Below, piece after piece: positions 34,701 to 47,499 of a DNA stretch of 64,000 nucleotides. Each line of letters starts with the position of its first letter. The first letter of the stretch is position 1. The position numbers were made by a program, and so were the translations under genes. The stretch is from Procambarus clarkii (Eukaryota; Arthropoda; Malacostraca; Decapoda; Cambaridae): the NCBI RefSeq assembly GCF_040958095.1, contig NC_091156.1, positions 21,941,427 through 22,005,426 on the forward strand. Reading direction: 5' to 3'. The notes under the pieces are model-generated. The model ran no database searches. It was not told the DNA's origin and saw only the letters and a program-made list of their open reading frames with translations.

Positions 34701-37700
34701 GAGGATAGGTTACGTAGGTTTGAACAGTGTAGTTCAGAGAACAGTTTTAGGGTAAAGCAACTAAGAAAATATGTTTTAACAGAAATGCAGGTTTGGTATG
34801 AAAAGCTGAACTAGTTACATTTTGGAGAGAAATTTTATGACTGAAGATGTCTTAAAGAATAACATGATGGAAGAAGAAGAGTTTCTTTGATGAACGAAGG
34901 TGTCTTAGAGAACAACTTTGGGAGAACAAAGGTGAATTAGAGATCACTTTGATGACTCTGAGAATAACTTTAAATGTCTCTGAAAATAACTTTGATGAAA
35001 GAAGATGTCTTAGATTAACTTTTGATGACTTTGAAAACAAGTTTGATGAACAAAGATGTTTTGAAAGTTTCTCTGACGAACGAAGGTGACTCTGAGAATA
35101 GCTTTGGGTAGCTCTGAGAATAACTTTTGTTGTCTTAGAATAACTTTTGATTGTTCTGAGAATAACTTTAGATATCTCTGAGAATAAGTTTGATGAACGA
35201 AGATATCTTACAGAGCAAATTTTATGTTTCGAAGAATAACTTTTTTGATGACTCTGGGAATGACTTTGTTGTCTTAGAGAATAACTTTGAGGGCTTAGAG
35301 AATGTCTTTGATGAATGGAAGTGAGTTAGAGAATAACATAACATGACTGAGAATAACTTTTGATAACTCTTAGAATAACTTTGATGTCTTAGAGAATAAC
35401 TTTAGATGACTTTGAGAATGTCTTTGGATAACTCTGAGATTAACTTTGATGTCATTGAAACAACATTGATGAATTGGAGAATGTCTTTGAGAACATGAGT
35501 AGTATTTTGTTAGCTCAGAGAATAACTTTTGATGACATAGAGAATAACTTTTATAACATAGAAATTAACTTTAATGAACAAAAGTGAGTTAGAGAATAAC
35601 TTTGATGACTCTGTGAATAACTTTGATGACTTTGAGAATGTCTTTGAGAACATGAGTAGTATTTTGTTAGCTCAGAGAATAACTTTGCTGTCTTAGAGAA
35701 TAACTTTCAGGACTTAGAGAATATCTTTGATGAACAAAGATGTTTTGGAAAGTTTCTCTGAAGAACGAAAGTGACTCTGAGAATAACTTTTGTTAGCTCT
35801 TTGAATAACTTTGATGACTTTGAGAATGACTTCTGAGAACATGGGTAGTATTTGAATGCGTCTTTGATGTAATGAAAAGTAACTTTGATGTCTCGAAGAT
35901 ATCTTGCAGATCAACTTTGATGACAGAGATTAACTTTTGTTGTTTTAGAGATTAATTTTGATAGCTCCGAGAATAACTTTTATGCCTCTGAGATTAACTT
36001 TGAGGATGCAAGTAAATTTTTGAGTGTTTGAGAGTGTCTTTTGATATCTCGAAGAGTCCCATTGAAGTCTTAAAGGATGTCTTTGATGTCTCAAAGGATG
36101 TCTTTGATGTCTCAAAGGATGTCTTTGAGTGCAACTTTGATGTCTTTGAGTAAGTCCTTGATGTCTCGAAGAGAGTCTTTGACTATATTTCTTACTTAAC
36201 GACATATAATTTTAGTTAGGAACAATGACGAATATGACTATTTTAGCGAAGTGAAAGGTTACTTTAGTTAAGAACAGTGTTGGAAAGAGGCTACACATGA
36301 CTATTTTAAATGAGAGAAGTGATATTTCAGTTAAGAAATGACAAGGAAACATGATGAAGCAACTATTTTTTAGTTGACTGATGAATACTTTAGTTAAGGA
36401 AAAAGACAAAACATGACGAGGGAGACTATTTTTTGTGCTCCCCAAAGTATAATGTCAGTTAAGAACAGCGATGAAAGATATCTTTGGTTATTTTTTCTTA
36501 CTTGACAAAACATAATTTTAGTTAAGCAAAAAGACAAAACATGATGAACATGGCTTTTTCTGTTGATTGATGGATAATTTTAGTTATGAAATGACAATGA
36601 AACACGAAGAACACGGTTATTTTCTGATGACTGGGGAATAAGTTTAGTTAAGAAATGATGAAAGTTATTATTTTTAGTTGATTGACGATGGATAAAAGCT
36701 AGTTATGAACAGTTTTGGAAAGTTTCCTTTGGCAATTTTTTTCTTACTTGATGAAACATAGCGGCTGTTAAGAAAGTGCTGAAAGAAGTTTCCTTTGACA
36801 ATTTTTAGCTAAGAGAAAGGTTGTTTTAGTTAAGAACAGTGTTGAACGAGGCTATTTCTGACTATTTTTAGTTGACTGGATAATAAGTTTAGTTGAGAAA
36901 TGAGGAAAGTGACTATGTTTCAGTTGATTGGCGAAAGATTTTTAGTTAAGAAGTTACAAGAAAGGTTTGTCTTTGTAAATTTGGAACTGAATAAAGTGTA
37001 GATTTGTTTAAGAACATGGCTGGTAGAACTATTAAGTTGACTACGAGAATTACTTTGACATAGTTTTTGCAAATAAAAACTTGGTGACTAAAATTGTTGA
37101 GGAAACTGTATTGCTGATGCTAATATTTGACAAAGAACTAGTTAGTGAATGGAAGAAACAAAGAACATAAAAAAAATTGAGGTTAAGTAAGGGAATGAAC
37201 ACAGTGAACATACGGTGAACACAGAAAACATGTAAGAAAAAGTTGAATAGAGTGAACATGCAGGGAATATGAACTTGTAGAGGAACATGAATGTTGACAA
37301 AGAACACAACATATGGAAGTTAGCATGAATATTGAGTATAAAAGTTGTAAAGAGAACATGTGATGAACATGAAAACATAGAAAATATGACTAGAATTTGT
37401 AGAGAAAGTAATGAGACTAAGAGAAAGATTACAGAAAAAAATGGAGATACTTGTGAAAATATGAACTGAATGGGACTGTGAACATTTGTAGAACATGGAA
37501 TGAACACAGAAAACATGGACAAAAAGTGAAGAACACAGCTGAATATAGAGAAAATATGCAAATACAGTATGATTATTGAAGGTTTGGATACGTTGGGGAT
37601 GAGAAGGTAAGGGAGGGAAAGGGTAAGGTGAGATGAGATGAGATGGAGGAAGGTGGGAGGGGGTGAAAGATAATTACACAGGTTGGGGTTATGTGTGTAC

Positions 37701-38039
37701 TCGGATAAGAGTTAGGCTGGAGATGGACTTGATTGAATATATTTATGTCTGATGATCTAAGGCTGAGGAAATGGAACTTGGCTAATGTCCAGATTAATTT
37801 TACTACGTTAGAAAATAAGGTGATTTTAAATCTCAGGGTGATTTAGTTGGAAAATAAAGAACTTGTACAAAATGAACTAAGCTGGGGCACAAGAGTTGAA
37901 ACTTGATAACTGAACTGGTTTTTATTTACTATGTCTGAAAATGTAGTTGGGTGATTTGGACTGAGAGTAATGAATTTACATGAGTGAACTAAGGCGATGG
38001 ACAAGAGCTGGAGCTCGATAACTGTTTTGATCTTATTTA

Positions 38040-39245
38040 TGGAGCCTGAAAATACAGAGGGTAAAAAATTTGAGGGGAATTGATCTGTTACTAACGATTT
38101 TGTACAATGAACTAAGGTGGAGGACGAGAGCTGGAGCTCGATAACTGTTTTGATCTTATTTACGGTGCCTGAAATACAGAGGGTAAAAATTTCAGGGAAA
38201 TTGGACTGTTACTAACGATCTTGTATAAACGAACTAAGGTGGGGGACGAGAGCTGGAGCTCGATAACTGTTTTGATCTTATTTACGGTGCCTGAAATACA
38301 GAGGGTAAAAATTTCAGGGAAATTGGACTGTTACTAACGATCTTGTATAAACGAACTAAGGTGGGGGACGAGAGCTGGAGCTCGATAACTGTTTTGATCT
38401 TATTTACGGTGCCTGAAATACAGAGGGTAAAAATTTCAGGGAAATTGGACTGTTACTAACGATCTTGTATAAACGAACTAAGGTGGGGGACGAGAGCTGG
38501 AGCTCGATAACTGTTTTGATCTTATTTACGGTGCCTGAAATACAGAGGGTAAAAATTTCAGGGAAATTGGACTGTTACTAACGAAGATACGAGAGAGAGC
38601 TAAGGCGGAGGACGAGAGCTGGAGCTTGGTAATGGACTTGATCTTATTTACGGTGCCTGAAATACAGAGGGTAAAAATTTCAGGGAAATTGGACTGTTAC
38701 TAACGATCTTGTATAAACGAACTAAGGTGGGGGACGAGAGCTGGAGCTCGATAACTGTTTTGATCTTATTTACGGTGCCTGATATACAGAGGGTAAAAAT
38801 TTCAGGGAAATTGGACTGTTACTAACGAACTTGTATAAACGAACTAAGGTGGAGGACGAGAGCTGGAGCTCGATAACTGTTTTGATCTTATTTACGGTGC
38901 CTGAAATACAGAGGGTAAAAATATCAGGGAAATTGGACTGTTACTAACGAAGATACGAGAGAGAGCTAAGGCGGAGGACGAGAGCTGGAGCTCGGTAATG
39001 GACTTGATCTTATTTACGGTGTCTGAAATACAGAGGGTAAAAATTTCAGGGAAATTGGACTGTTACTAACGATCTTGTATAAACGAACTAAGGTGGGGGA
39101 CGAGAGCTGGAGCTCGATAACTGTTTTGATCTTATTTCCGGTGCCTGAAATACAGAGGGTAAAAATTTCAGGGAAATTGGACTGTTACTAACGAAGATAC
39201 GAGAGAGAGCTAAGGCGGAGGACAAGCGCTGGAGCTTGGTAACTA
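38040..39245 (-). repeat. 122-bp tandem array, right arm (about 10 copies)
   Basis: The same unit inverted, with about ten copies counted by GGGTAAAAA. Some carry a shorter GAAGATACGAGAGAGAGC segment in place of GATCTTGTATAAACGAAC. Confidence 0.9.
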
Positions 39246-39952
39246 AATTACTGTATTGAACTACGTTTGAAATATGATTATTTTTAAATTTTAGAGGGAT
39301 TGGAATGATAGTATTCATTATACGACAGGGGACTAAGGCGGGGGAACGTGAGCTAGAACATGCTTACTAACACGATTTATTTGTGTAAAACTGACTTGCT
39401 TAATGAAAAGGAGCAAACATACGATGTTGGAAAATAGCTGAACTGAATGAAAGGAGAGAGAGAGGAGGGACGGTCCAGATATTATGGAGAAGAAAAGATA
39501 AGATATGATAAGAGGAGACCTACAAGAAGCGTCTGGCTGGCCAGGCGTAAGGTAAATAAAGGTGACGCGTGAGATTGCGAGGTAAGGGGGGGAGGGAGGG
39601 GGTGTGAGGTACGAGCCCCTGAAAACCCTGACTTACACAGATAACTTTCTAAATTTACATGAATAACTAAGGCTTACATAGACGATTTTTGTAAGTTGAA
39701 AACATGTAAAATATGTCTGTAGAGTTCTCCTGGAAACCCTAAAGCGCTACATACGTTACTTGAATTTCTCCCATAAGCCCTTAACAAACTTCTAAGTCTC
39801 GGAAATTATTTTTCTCATAAGAATTCCATACTTCTAAAATCTCGGAAATTACTCACTCTTAAGAAATCCTTAATTCCAAATCTGTGGCTCCCCAAATTTA
39901 CCTGAAAACCCCGACATGCTACACACGAATTTATAAATTCACCTGAAAACCC

Positions 39953-40011
39953 TGACACGCCACAGACGAATTTCCCCCCCCCCAAAAAAAAATTCGTCTG
40001 TGGCGTGTCAA
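39953..40011. repeat. Sub-terminal hairpin, right end of foldback
   Basis: Mirror copy of the left hairpin, with C and A homopolymers in the loop. Confidence 0.9.
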
Positions 40012-40021
40012 CCCTACTACT

Positions 40022-42992
40022 CCAGCACACTGTACCAGCACACTGTACCAGCACACTGTGCCAGCACACTGTACCAGCACACTGTACCAGCACACTGTAC
40101 CAGACCTAAACCAGTACACTGTACCAGCACACCGCACCAGCACACTGTGCCAGCACACTGTACCAGCACACTGTACCAGCACACTGTGCCAGCACACTGT
40201 ACCAGCACACTGTGCCAGCACACTGTACCAGCACACTGTGCCAGCACACTGTACCAGCACACTGTGCCAGCACACTGTACCAGCACACTGTACCAGCACA
40301 CTGTACCAGCACACTGTACCAGACCTAAACCAGTACACTGTACCAGCACACTGTATCAGCACACCGCACTAGCACACTGTGCCAGCACACTGTACCAGCA
40401 CACTGTACCAGCACTGTGCCAACACACTGTACCAGCACACTGTACCAGCACACTGTACCAGCACACTGTACCAGCACACTGTGCCAGCACACTGTACCAG
40501 CACACTGTGCCAGCACACTGTGCCAGCACATTGTGACAGTACATTGTACCAGCACACTGTACCAGCACACTGTACAACACATTGCACCAGCACAATGTAT
40601 CAGCACACTGTACCAGCACATTGTACCAACACACTGTACCAGCACATTGTACCAGCACATTGTACCAGCACATTGTACCAACACACTGTACCAGCACACT
40701 GTACCAGCACACTGTGTCAGCACTGTGCCAACACACTGTACCAGCACACTGTACCAGCACACTGTCCCAGCACATTGTCCCAGCACATTGTACCAGCACA
40801 TTGTACCAGCACACTGTACCAACACATTGTACCAGCACACTGTACCAGAACATTGTACCAGCACACTATACCAGCACGGTACTATCACACTGTGCCAGCA
40901 CACTGTACCAGCACACTGTACCAGCACTGTGCCAACACACTGTACCAGCATACTGTACCAGCACACTGTACCAGCACATTGTACCAGCACTCTGTGCCAG
41001 CACACTGTACCAGCAAACTCTACCAGCACATTGTACCAGCACACTGTACCAGCACACTGTGCCAGCACACTGTACCAGCACATTGTACCGGCACACTGTA
41101 CCAGCACACTGTACCAGCACACTGTACTAGCACACTGTAACAGTACATTGTACCAGCACACGGTACCAACACACTGTACCAGCACTGTGCCAACACACTG
41201 TACCAGCACACTGTACCAGTACACTGTACCAGTACACTGTACGAGCACACTGTACCAGCACACTGTGCCAGCACATTGTACCAGCACACTGTACCAGCAC
41301 ATTGTACCAGCACACTGTACCAGCACACTGTACCAGCACATTGTACCAGCACACTGTACCAGCACATTGTACCAGCACATTGTACCAGTACATTGTACCA
41401 GCACACTGTACCAGCACACTGTACCAGCACATTGTACCAGCACTGTGCCAACACACTGTACTAGCACACTGTACCAGTACATTGTACCAGCACTGTGCCA
41501 ACACACTGTACTAGCACACTGTACCAGCACACTGTGCCAGCACATTGTACCAGCACACTGTACCAGCACACAGTACCAGCACACTGTACCAGCACACTGT
41601 GCCAGCACACTGTACCAGCACTGGGCCAACACACTGTACCAGCACACTGTGCCAGCACACTGTGCCAGCACTGTGCCAACACACTGTACCAGCACACTGT
41701 ACCAGCACATTGTACCAGCACATTGTACCAGCACACTGTACCAGCACTGTGCCAACACTGTACCAGCACACTGTACCAGTACACTGTACGAGCACACTGT
41801 ACCAGCACACTGTGCCAGCACATTGTACCAGCACATTGTACCAGCACATTGTACCAGCACACTGTACAGCACATTGTACCAGCACACTGTACCAGCACAC
41901 TGTACCAGCACACTGTGCCAGCACACTGTACCAGCACTGTCCCAACACATTGTACCAGCACACTGTCCCAGCACATTGTACCAGCGCACTGTACCAGCAC
42001 ACTGTACCAGCACACTGTACCAGCACACTGTACCAGCAGACTGTGTCAGCACACTGTACCAGCACACTGTGCCAGCACATTGTACCAGCACACTGTGCCA
42101 GCACACTGTACCAGCACACTGCACCAGCACACTGCACCAGCACATTGTAACAGCACACTGTACCAGCACACTGTACCAGCACATTGTACCAGCACACTGT
42201 ACCAGCACACTGTACCAGCACATTGTAACAGCACACTGTACCAGCACACTGTGCCAGCACACTGTACCAGCACATTGTACCAGCACATTGTACCAGCACA
42301 TTGTACCAGCACACTGTACCAGCACACTGTACCAGCACTGTGCCAACACACTGTACTAGCACACTGTACCACCACACTGTACCAGCACACTGTGCCAGCA
42401 CTGTGCCAACACACTGTACCAGCACACTGTACCAGCACACTGTACCAGCACACTGTGCCAGCACACTGTACCAGCACACTGTACCAGCACTGTGCCAACA
42501 CACTGTACCAGCACAATTTACCAGCACACTGTACCAGCACATTGTACCAGCACCCTGTGCAAGCACACTGGGCCAGCACACTGTACCAGCACACTGTACC
42601 AGCAAACTGTACCAGCACACTGTACCAGCACACTGTACCATGTACCAGCACACTGTACCATGTACCAGCACACTGTACCAACACACTGTACCAGCACATT
42701 GTACCAGCACACTGTACCAGCACACTGTACCATGTACCAGCACACTGTACCAGCACACTGTACCAGCAAACTGTACCAGCACACTGTACCAGCACACTGT
42801 ACCATGTACCAGCACACTGTACCAACACACTGTACCAGCAAACTGTACCAGCACACTGTACCAGCACACTGTACCATGTACCAGCACACTGTACCAGCAC
42901 ATTGTACCAGCACACTGTACCAGCACATTGTACCAGCACACTGTACCAGCACATTGTACCAGCACACTGTACCAGCACATTGTACGGCACAC
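40022..42992 (+). repeat. 13-bp satellite block 2
   Basis: About 228 units of CACTGTACCAGCA. The same interrupters as block 1 recur (CCAGACCTAAACC near 40,105 and 40,320; CACGGTACTATCAC near 40,877). Near 42,640-42,890 a local variant inserts CATGTAC, giving CTGTACCATGTACCAGC several times. Confidence 0.97.
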
Positions 42993-43311
42993 TGTACCAG
43001 CTATTATAGCTTGCTTGTGGGTTGGCGTTGTCGTCGTCGTTGATCCTTCTCTACGGACAACCCAACCCACAACTCGGTAGAGTACTTATACCTCTCTAGG
43101 AGATCACCCTTGGCGCTTCTGGCTCTTGGAGAGGGGCTCAACGTCACACATTTAGGGGATGCGGCTCCCACACCTAGCCTCGTTGTCACGTGCACACACC
43201 CACTCGAGCCGCTGTGACTCCCCACTCTCTCCTTAGGTGATATTATCTCCTCAATCCCCCTTTGGCTTATTAGTATTACCTTCTACCCTGTCCACAGCGG
43301 TGGCTCTTGGT

Positions 43312-43406
<95 letters not shown>

Positions 43407-45191
43407 ACTATTTCCTGGGAAGCCTCACTAGGACAAGGGCAAACACCAGCAAATTGGAATACATTTACTGGACAAAGCACATACACAGTACACACACACA
43501 TATAATAATAATGAATCCTGTACTCTATAATATTACAATCGGGTTGCTCTCCAACACCATCAGAACTCTATCATCAGCTTATCAAGTGGTATACTATCTC
43601 CTGGTTCACCACCTGATACTATCAACCTCCTCAAGTTGATCAAGTCTACATACACTGTTGCACCATCAGCAAGAGAATATATATATGTATCTATAAATGT
43701 GTACAAAGAAAATCAGCATGTGAATGCAATAACATATATCAATATAAATGTTCTTTGATACATAACAATGATCAATCGATCACCCTATCAGTCCTAGAAC
43801 GCATACGTCTGTAGGTAATGCAGCCTACGATTGTAACTCTAAACTTCAGTATAAAACACTCCTTGACATGAGAATGCAAACAACCACTCACCTCTCACTG
43901 CGTCTTGCACACTAATGACAACCAAACACTATCAACTCCCTACAAGTAATCCACCAGAACTTCCCTTCCACCTCTAGAAGTTCACTACCCTGATATCTTC
44001 AGGTTCTTTTGGGCTTAACTACCAGGATCCTCTGCAGCTCCTTGAGGCTGCTACCATGAAGTTTCCTTGAGCAACTACGGTGCTTCACCCTTCTGCTAGG
44101 GTCCTCCACAGCTCTCTTGGCTGCTACACCATGAAGTTTCCTCGAGCAACTATGGTGCTTCACCACCTCTACAGAAGCATGTGACACTCTTCTTCACTGC
44201 TTCTCCTCACAGCTCGAGGTCCTCTGCTCCACTACCTTGGAGTCTCATCAACTACTTCATCTGGGCTGGCTTCGAAGTTCTCAGCAACTTCTTCCCCAAA
44301 GACAAACCTGCAACCCATCGACACTCCAATAAAAATGTTTCCCCTTTATCACATAAACAAAAATAATCACACAATATGTTTGCCTCAAACCTCTATCTGT
44401 CCTCTACATACAGTGAGAGTGGACTCCCCCGTTTTGGCCGGGTCCATACTCCACCTCGACCGGTGGGCCTCCTCACTCAGGGAGGGTCCTTCACCGTCAG
44501 GAGCTGGCTCCCTCAGTTGCCTGCCAGCGCTCAGAAGGAACGGACGTCGCTCCGTGTTCCTCCCTCTCCACTCTCTTATTTTAGGCCTTCTGCCTTATTA
44601 AAACATGTCTAACTTATCAATAAACATTGCTACTGTCGCTGGGCACACGACCAACTACAAGCAATCACTATGAACTGGCGTATATCGTGCTTACCACAGA
44701 TTGTCTAGTCGAGGGCGCTCCTCCCTCTGCCGAAGCTTGGTCAGGGCGCTGCCACGGCCCCTGGTAATGCCTCTGGGCGGTTTAATACTCTCCTCTTCGA
44801 CCAGGACTTGAGACCACAACGTTCCCAGCTCAGTTCCACAGCTGGAACGTCTACACACTTCTCTTCTCTTCGATATATCACTAGGAGTTCCCTTCTGACG
44901 GGAGCTCGAACGGAGCGCGGCTTTCCCCTGCGATGTCTGGCACTCAAGTGAGGTCAAAGCCCCTCCAGAAGCGAGCCTCACGCCTCCAGCAAAATGTCCA
45001 CATCTCCTAGTCAGTCATTTATCTGTTTTCTTCTTCACTGCCCATAATCTCAAATTGTTATATATATCCAAGCAACTATTTTACATATGTGTTATCACCT
45101 CAATATTTGCTAGACCTTCTAATCAGGTCAGGCTTGATGAATAACTCTCAAGGAGGGAGACTCGTTTCTCCTGCAGGCTGAGATCATAACA
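42993..45191 (+). mobile_element. LTR-like block, long version
   Basis: Begins TGTACCAGCTATTATAGC and ends GATCATAACA, with satellite on both sides. Its first 440 bp and last 500 bp align with the shorter block at 47,500-48,290 (shared GGACAACCCAACCCA, CACTCGAGCCGC, GGACTTGAGACCACA, TAGGAGTTCC). The middle, about 43,440-44,740, is absent from the short block. It holds two direct copies of a roughly 75-bp unit with CCATGAAGTTTCCT. Probably an LTR of the neighbouring Gypsy family. Confidence 0.5.
43315..43400. repeat. (CT)n microsatellite
   Basis: Pure CT tract of about 85 bp inside the long LTR-like block. The short block has only a brief CT run at this position. Confidence 0.98.
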
Positions 45192-47499
45192 CAGCACACT
45201 GTACCAGCACACTGTACTAGCATACTGTACCAGCACATTGTACCAGCACACTGTACCAGCACTGTGCCAACACACTGTACCAGCACACTGTACCAGCACT
45301 GTGCCAACACACTGTACCAGCACACTGTACCAGCACACTGTACCAGCACACTGTGCCAGGACATTGTACCAGCACACTGTACCAGCACATTGTACCAGCA
45401 CACTGTACCAGCACATTGTACCAGCACACTGTACCAGCACATTGTCTCAGTACATTGTACCAGCACACTGTACCAGCACACTGTACCAGCACACTGTACC
45501 AGCACATTGTACCAGCACTGTGCCAACACACTGTACTAGCACACTGTACCAGCACACTGTGCCAGCACATTGTACCAGCACATTGTACCAGTACACTGTA
45601 CCAGCACACTGTACCAGCACACTGTACCAGCACACTGTACCAGCAGACTGTGTCAGCACACTGTACCAGCACACTGTGCCAGCACACTGTACCAGCACAC
45701 TGTACCAGCACACTGCACCAGCACACTGCACCAGCACATTGTAACAGCACACTGTACCAGCACACTGTACCAGCACATTGTACCAGCACATTGTACCAGC
45801 ACACTATACCAGCACACTGTGCCAGCACACTGTACCAGCACATTGTACCAGCACATTGTACCAGCACACTGTACCAGCACACTGTACCAGCACACTGTAC
45901 CAGCACATTGTACCAGCACACTGTACCAGCACATTGTACCAGTACATTGTACCAGCACACTGTACCAGCACACTGTACCAGCACACTGTACCAGCACATT
46001 GTACCAGCACTGTGCCAACACACTGTACTAGCACACTGTACCAGCACACTGTGCCAGCACATTGTACCAGCACATTGTACCAGTACACTGTACCAGCACA
46101 CTGTACCAGCACACTGTACCAGCACACTGTACCAGCAGACTGTGTCAGCACACTGTACCAGCACAATGTGCCAGCACACTGTACCAGCACATTGTACCAG
46201 CACACTGTACCCGCACACTGTACCAGCACACTGCACCAGCACATTGTAACAGCACACTGTACCAGCACTGTGCCAACACACTGTACCAGCACACTGTACC
46301 AGCACATTGTACCAGCACACTGTGCCAGCACACTGTGCCAGCACACTGTACCAGCACACTGTACTAGCACATTGTACCAGCACACTGTGCCAGCACACTG
46401 TACCAGCACACTGTGCCAGCACACTGTACCAGCCCACTGTGCCAGCACACTGTACCAGCCCACTGTGCCAGCACACTGTACCAGCACACTGTACCAGCAC
46501 ACTGTGCCAGCACACTGTACCAGCACACTGTACCAGCACACTGTGCCAACACTGTGCCAACACACTGTACCAGCACACTGTACCAGCACATTGTACCAGC
46601 ACACTGTACCAGCACACTGTACCAGCACACTGTACCAGCACACTGTACCAGCACACTGTGCCAGCACACTGTGCCAGCACACTGTACCAGCACACTGTAC
46701 CAGCACACTGTACCAGCACACTGTGCCAGCACACTGTACCAGCACACTGTGCCAGCACACTGTACCAGCACACTGTGCCAGCACACTGTACCAGCACACT
46801 GTGCCAGCACACTGTGCCAACACACTGTGCCAACACACTGTGCCAACACACTGTACCAGCACACTGTACCAGCACACTGTACCAGCACAGTGTACCAGCA
46901 CAGTGTACCAGCACACTGTACCAGCACACTGTACCAGCACACTGTATCAGCACACTGTACCAGCACACTGTATCAGCACACTGTACCAGCACACTGTACC
47001 AGCACACTGTATCATCAAACTGTACCAGCACACTGTATCAGCACACTGTACCAGCACACTGTATCAGTAAACTGTACCAGCACACTGTACTAGCACACTG
47101 TACCAGCACATTGTACCAGCACACTGTACCAGCACACTGTACCAGCACACTGTATCAGCACACTGTACCAGCACACTGTATCAGCACACTGTACCAGCAC
47201 ACTGTACCAGCACACTGTATCATCAAACTGTACCAGCACACTATATCAGCACACTGTACCAGCACACTGTACTAGCACACTGTACCAGCACACTGTACTA
47301 GCACACTGTACCAGCACACTGTACCAGCACACTTTACCAGCACACTGTATCAGCTCACTGTACCAGCACACTGTACCAGCACACTGTATCAGCTCACTGT
47401 ACCAGCACACTGTACCAGCACACTGTATCAGCTCACTGTACCAGCACACTGTACCAGCACACTGTATCAGCTCACTGTACCAGCATTGAGCCAGCACAA
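45192..47499 (+). repeat. 13-bp satellite block 3
   Basis: About 177 units. Near 47,300-47,490 a 39-bp higher-order unit (three monomers, marked by TATCAGCTCAC) is repeated several times at exact 39-bp spacing (47,348 and 47,387). Confidence 0.97.

Larger units (their letters stand above)
26883..40021. mobile_element. Giant 13.1-kb foldback (palindromic) element
   Basis: The two ends, AGTAGTAGGGTTGACACGCC at 26,883 and its complement ending at 40,021, begin nearly identical arms of about 6.0 and 6.7 kb around a 0.38-kb pyrimidine-rich spacer. The 13-bp satellite on both sides runs in the same direction and CCAGCA flanks each end. The palindrome therefore looks inserted in the satellite rather than made by inverting it. 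The arms are mosaics of tandem repeats (122-bp units, TTACC-type runs, ATCAAAGTTATTCTC-type runs). No convincing coding sequence was found; the short mirrored frames are all AT-rich repeat readings. It could be a foldback-type DNA transposon or a non-autonomous derivative of a larger TIR element. Confidence 0.75.
33279..40021 (-). repeat. Foldback right arm
   Basis: Reverse complement of the left arm, about 0.7 kb longer. Most of the difference comes from extra 122-bp units; one extra 24-bp unit also shows near 36,090. Otherwise only scattered single differences were seen. Confidence 0.9.

Noticed and set aside
28635-37561. Mirrored small ORFs in the foldback arms as transposase genes
   Set aside because: They are Phe/Ser/Leu-rich readings of AT-rich tandem repeats, with no catalytic motif and no common start context.
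25357-47499. Very long open frames on both strands across the satellite (HTVPAHCTSTLYQ-type readings, up to 674 codons)
   Set aside because: The 13-bp unit contains no stop in most phases and repeats every 39 bp in any frame, so open frames follow automatically. Variation between units shows no frame preference that I could see.
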